This document shows positions 6,515 through 7,347 of a stretch of 7,347 bases of DNA, in pieces. Position 1 is the first letter of the stretch; each line of letters begins with the position of its first letter. The translations under genes were made by a program, and so were the position numbers. This DNA comes from Ruminococcus sp. Its GTDB lineage: Bacteria; Bacillota; Clostridia; Oscillospirales; Ruminococcaceae. Under the pieces are notes generated by a model that was given only the letters and a program-made list of their open reading frames with translations, was not told the DNA's origin and did no database searches. Location: the NCBI RefSeq assembly GCF_019417665.1, contig NZ_DXUU01000081.1:1-7347 (forward strand), written 5' to 3'.

Positions 6515-7208
6515 ACCTTTGATATTAGTGGTTGAGGATGACCCGTCTGTACGAAATCTCATTACGACCACTTTAAAAACAAATGATTATCGTTATGTGA
6601 CAGCACCTAATGGCTCGGCAGCCATTATGGAGACCACATCGCACAATCCTGAAATCATCTTACTGGATTTGGGCTTGCCAGATATGGATGGCGTTCAAGT
6701 CATTCAAACGGTTCGCTCCTGGTCCAATGTTCCGATTATTGTAATCAGCGCCCGAAGCGAGGATAACGATAAAATCAAGGCGCTGGATGCCGGAGCGGAC
6801 GATTATTTGACAAAGCCCTTTTCGGTAGAAGAACTGCTGGCACGACTTCGGGTGACGCAGCGAAGACTCTCTCTGATGACGGCAGAGATGTTTACTGCCA
6901 GTTCTATATTTGTGAATGGTAAGTTGAAAGTGGATTATGCCGGGGGATGCGCTTATCTGGATGAAAGCGAACTTCACCTGACACCCATTGAGTATAAGCT
7001 GTTGTGTCTGCTGTCCAAGAATGTCGGCAAGGTACTGACCCATACCTTTATCACACAAAATATCTGGGGCCACAGTTGGGATAACGATGTGGCTTCCCTG
7101 CGGGTATTTATGGCAACACTGCGGAAAAAGCTGGAGCCAACAGAGGAGTCCCCGCAATACATCCAAACACATATTGGTGTGGGCTATCGTATGATAAAAG
7201 TAAATTAA
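6507..7208 (+). CDS. kdpE: Response regulator KdpE, OmpR/PhoB family
   Basis: DNA-binding partner of KdpD that activates kdp transcription when phosphorylated. It has 233 residues, the normal length. The receiver domain (about 4-118) has the acidic pocket D11-D12, phosphoacceptor D54 in LLDLGLPDMDG, S81 at the switch position and K103 in LTKPF. The winged-helix output domain covers about 130-230, with LTPIEYKLLCLL, then VASLRVFMATLRKKLE in the recognition-helix region and HIGVGYRM in the wing. The gene begins inside the last codons of kdpD in another frame (8-base overlap), with GGGGAGG at 6491-6497 upstream of ATG 6507, so the pair is translationally coupled. A stem-loop follows the stop. 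Candidate targets are the kdp genes upstream and perhaps the ktrB promoter region near 1135. Confidence 0.97.
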   Translation: MNKPLILVVEDDPSVRNLITTTLKTNDYRYVTAPNGSAAIMETTSHNPEIILLDLGLPDMDGVQVIQTVRSWSNVPIIVISARSEDNDKIKALDAGADDYLTKPFSVEELLARLRVTQRRLSLMTAEMFTASSIFVNGKLKVDYAGGCAYLDESELHLTPIEYKLLCLLSKNVGKVLTHTFITQNIWGHSWDNDVASLRVFMATLRKKLEPTEESPQYIQTHIGVGYRMIKVN

Positions 7209-7214
7209 TGATAT

Positions 7215-7247
7215 GAGGTCGGCCAGAGTCCGCACATGGCCGGCCTC
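7215..7247 (+). terminator. GC-rich stem-loop after kdpE, likely terminator
   Basis: Arms 7215-7225 (GAGGTCGGCCA) and 7237-7247 (TGGCCGGCCTC) pair over 11 positions, with one G-U wobble and an 11-base loop. It starts 7 bases after the kdpE stop, where an operon terminator is expected. There is no clean T run after it (GCTAATTGTGTTA), so termination may be inefficient, or the repeat may belong to the neighbouring insertion sequence. Confidence 0.5.
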
Positions 7248-7292
7248 GCTAATTGTGTTATGACGATTTCTCTTGTCCGTAAAAAATGTTGC

Positions 7293-7347
7293 ATGCCATC
7301 GTTCAAATATGTGATTGAGCTCAGCGATCAAGATAAGGCCACGCTCA
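7293..7347 (+). mobile_element. 5' end of a probable IS630-family transposase gene, cut by the window edge
   Basis: From ATG 7293 the frame reads MPSFKYVIELSDQDKATL and runs off the window. The pattern hydrophobic-V-x-L-S-x-x-D/E-x-A/K-x-L resembles the first residues of IS630-type transposases and related helix-turn-helix proteins, where a winged N-terminal domain follows. Only 18 residues are visible and the DDE catalytic core lies beyond the window, so this rests on recognition of a short stretch. No clear ribosome binding site precedes the ATG. An in-frame ATG at 7260 would add 11 residues but reads less like the family. The left end of the element may lie at a TA between about 7250 and 7290. 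It marks the right boundary of the potassium locus. Confidence 0.5.

Noticed and set aside
6660..7331. Long antisense open frame across kdpE (223 codons on the - strand)
   Set aside because: It mirrors the kdpE codons, has no family pattern, and its first codons lie on the complement of the transposase start.

Overview
The window is almost entirely a potassium-uptake locus from a low-to-mid GC Gram-positive bacterium. The purine-rich GGAGG ribosome binding sites, the closeness of the proteins to Clostridia/Bacilli versions, and the mix of Kdp and Ktr systems suggest a gut-type Clostridia member (Lachnospiraceae or Oscillospiraceae-like). That placement is inferred from general sequence character, not from a search. 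All convincing genes are on the + strand and tightly packed.

Layout: bases 1-74 may hold the last codons of an upstream gene, most likely kdpB by position. kdpC follows (71-679), then a small stand-alone CBS-pair protein one base later (681-1091). A 112-base gap (1092-1203) has a possible promoter, a TTTAC direct repeat and a short inverted repeat. Next are a KtrB/TrkH-type potassium channel subunit (1204-2535), its RCK regulatory partner KtrA/TrkA (2546-3193), and a small membrane-anchored protein made of a LysR-type ligand-binding domain without a DNA-binding domain (3230-3748). A perfect extended -10 element lies in the gap before kdpD (3821-6514) and kdpE (6507-7208), which overlap. A GC-rich stem-loop follows kdpE. 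The window ends in the first 18 codons of what looks like an IS630-type transposase (from 7293).

How the genes work together: KdpD (sensor kinase) and KdpE (response regulator) should control the high-affinity Kdp pump, of which KdpC is a subunit. KtrB and KtrA form a second, constitutive-type potassium uptake channel. Three proteins here are plausible cyclic di-AMP receptors: KdpD, whose USP domain carries an exact SxS-X20-FTAxY motif; the RCK_C domain of KtrA; and the CBS-pair protein, which resembles DarB/CbpB. The locus therefore looks like a composite potassium module in which one second messenger could act on transcription and on transport.

The least explained element is the anchored LysR-like protein at 3230-3748. 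It has a transmembrane helix where the helix-turn-helix would be, and most of the second ligand-binding lobe appears to be missing. I see no CRISPR array, tRNA, rRNA or recognisable riboswitch.
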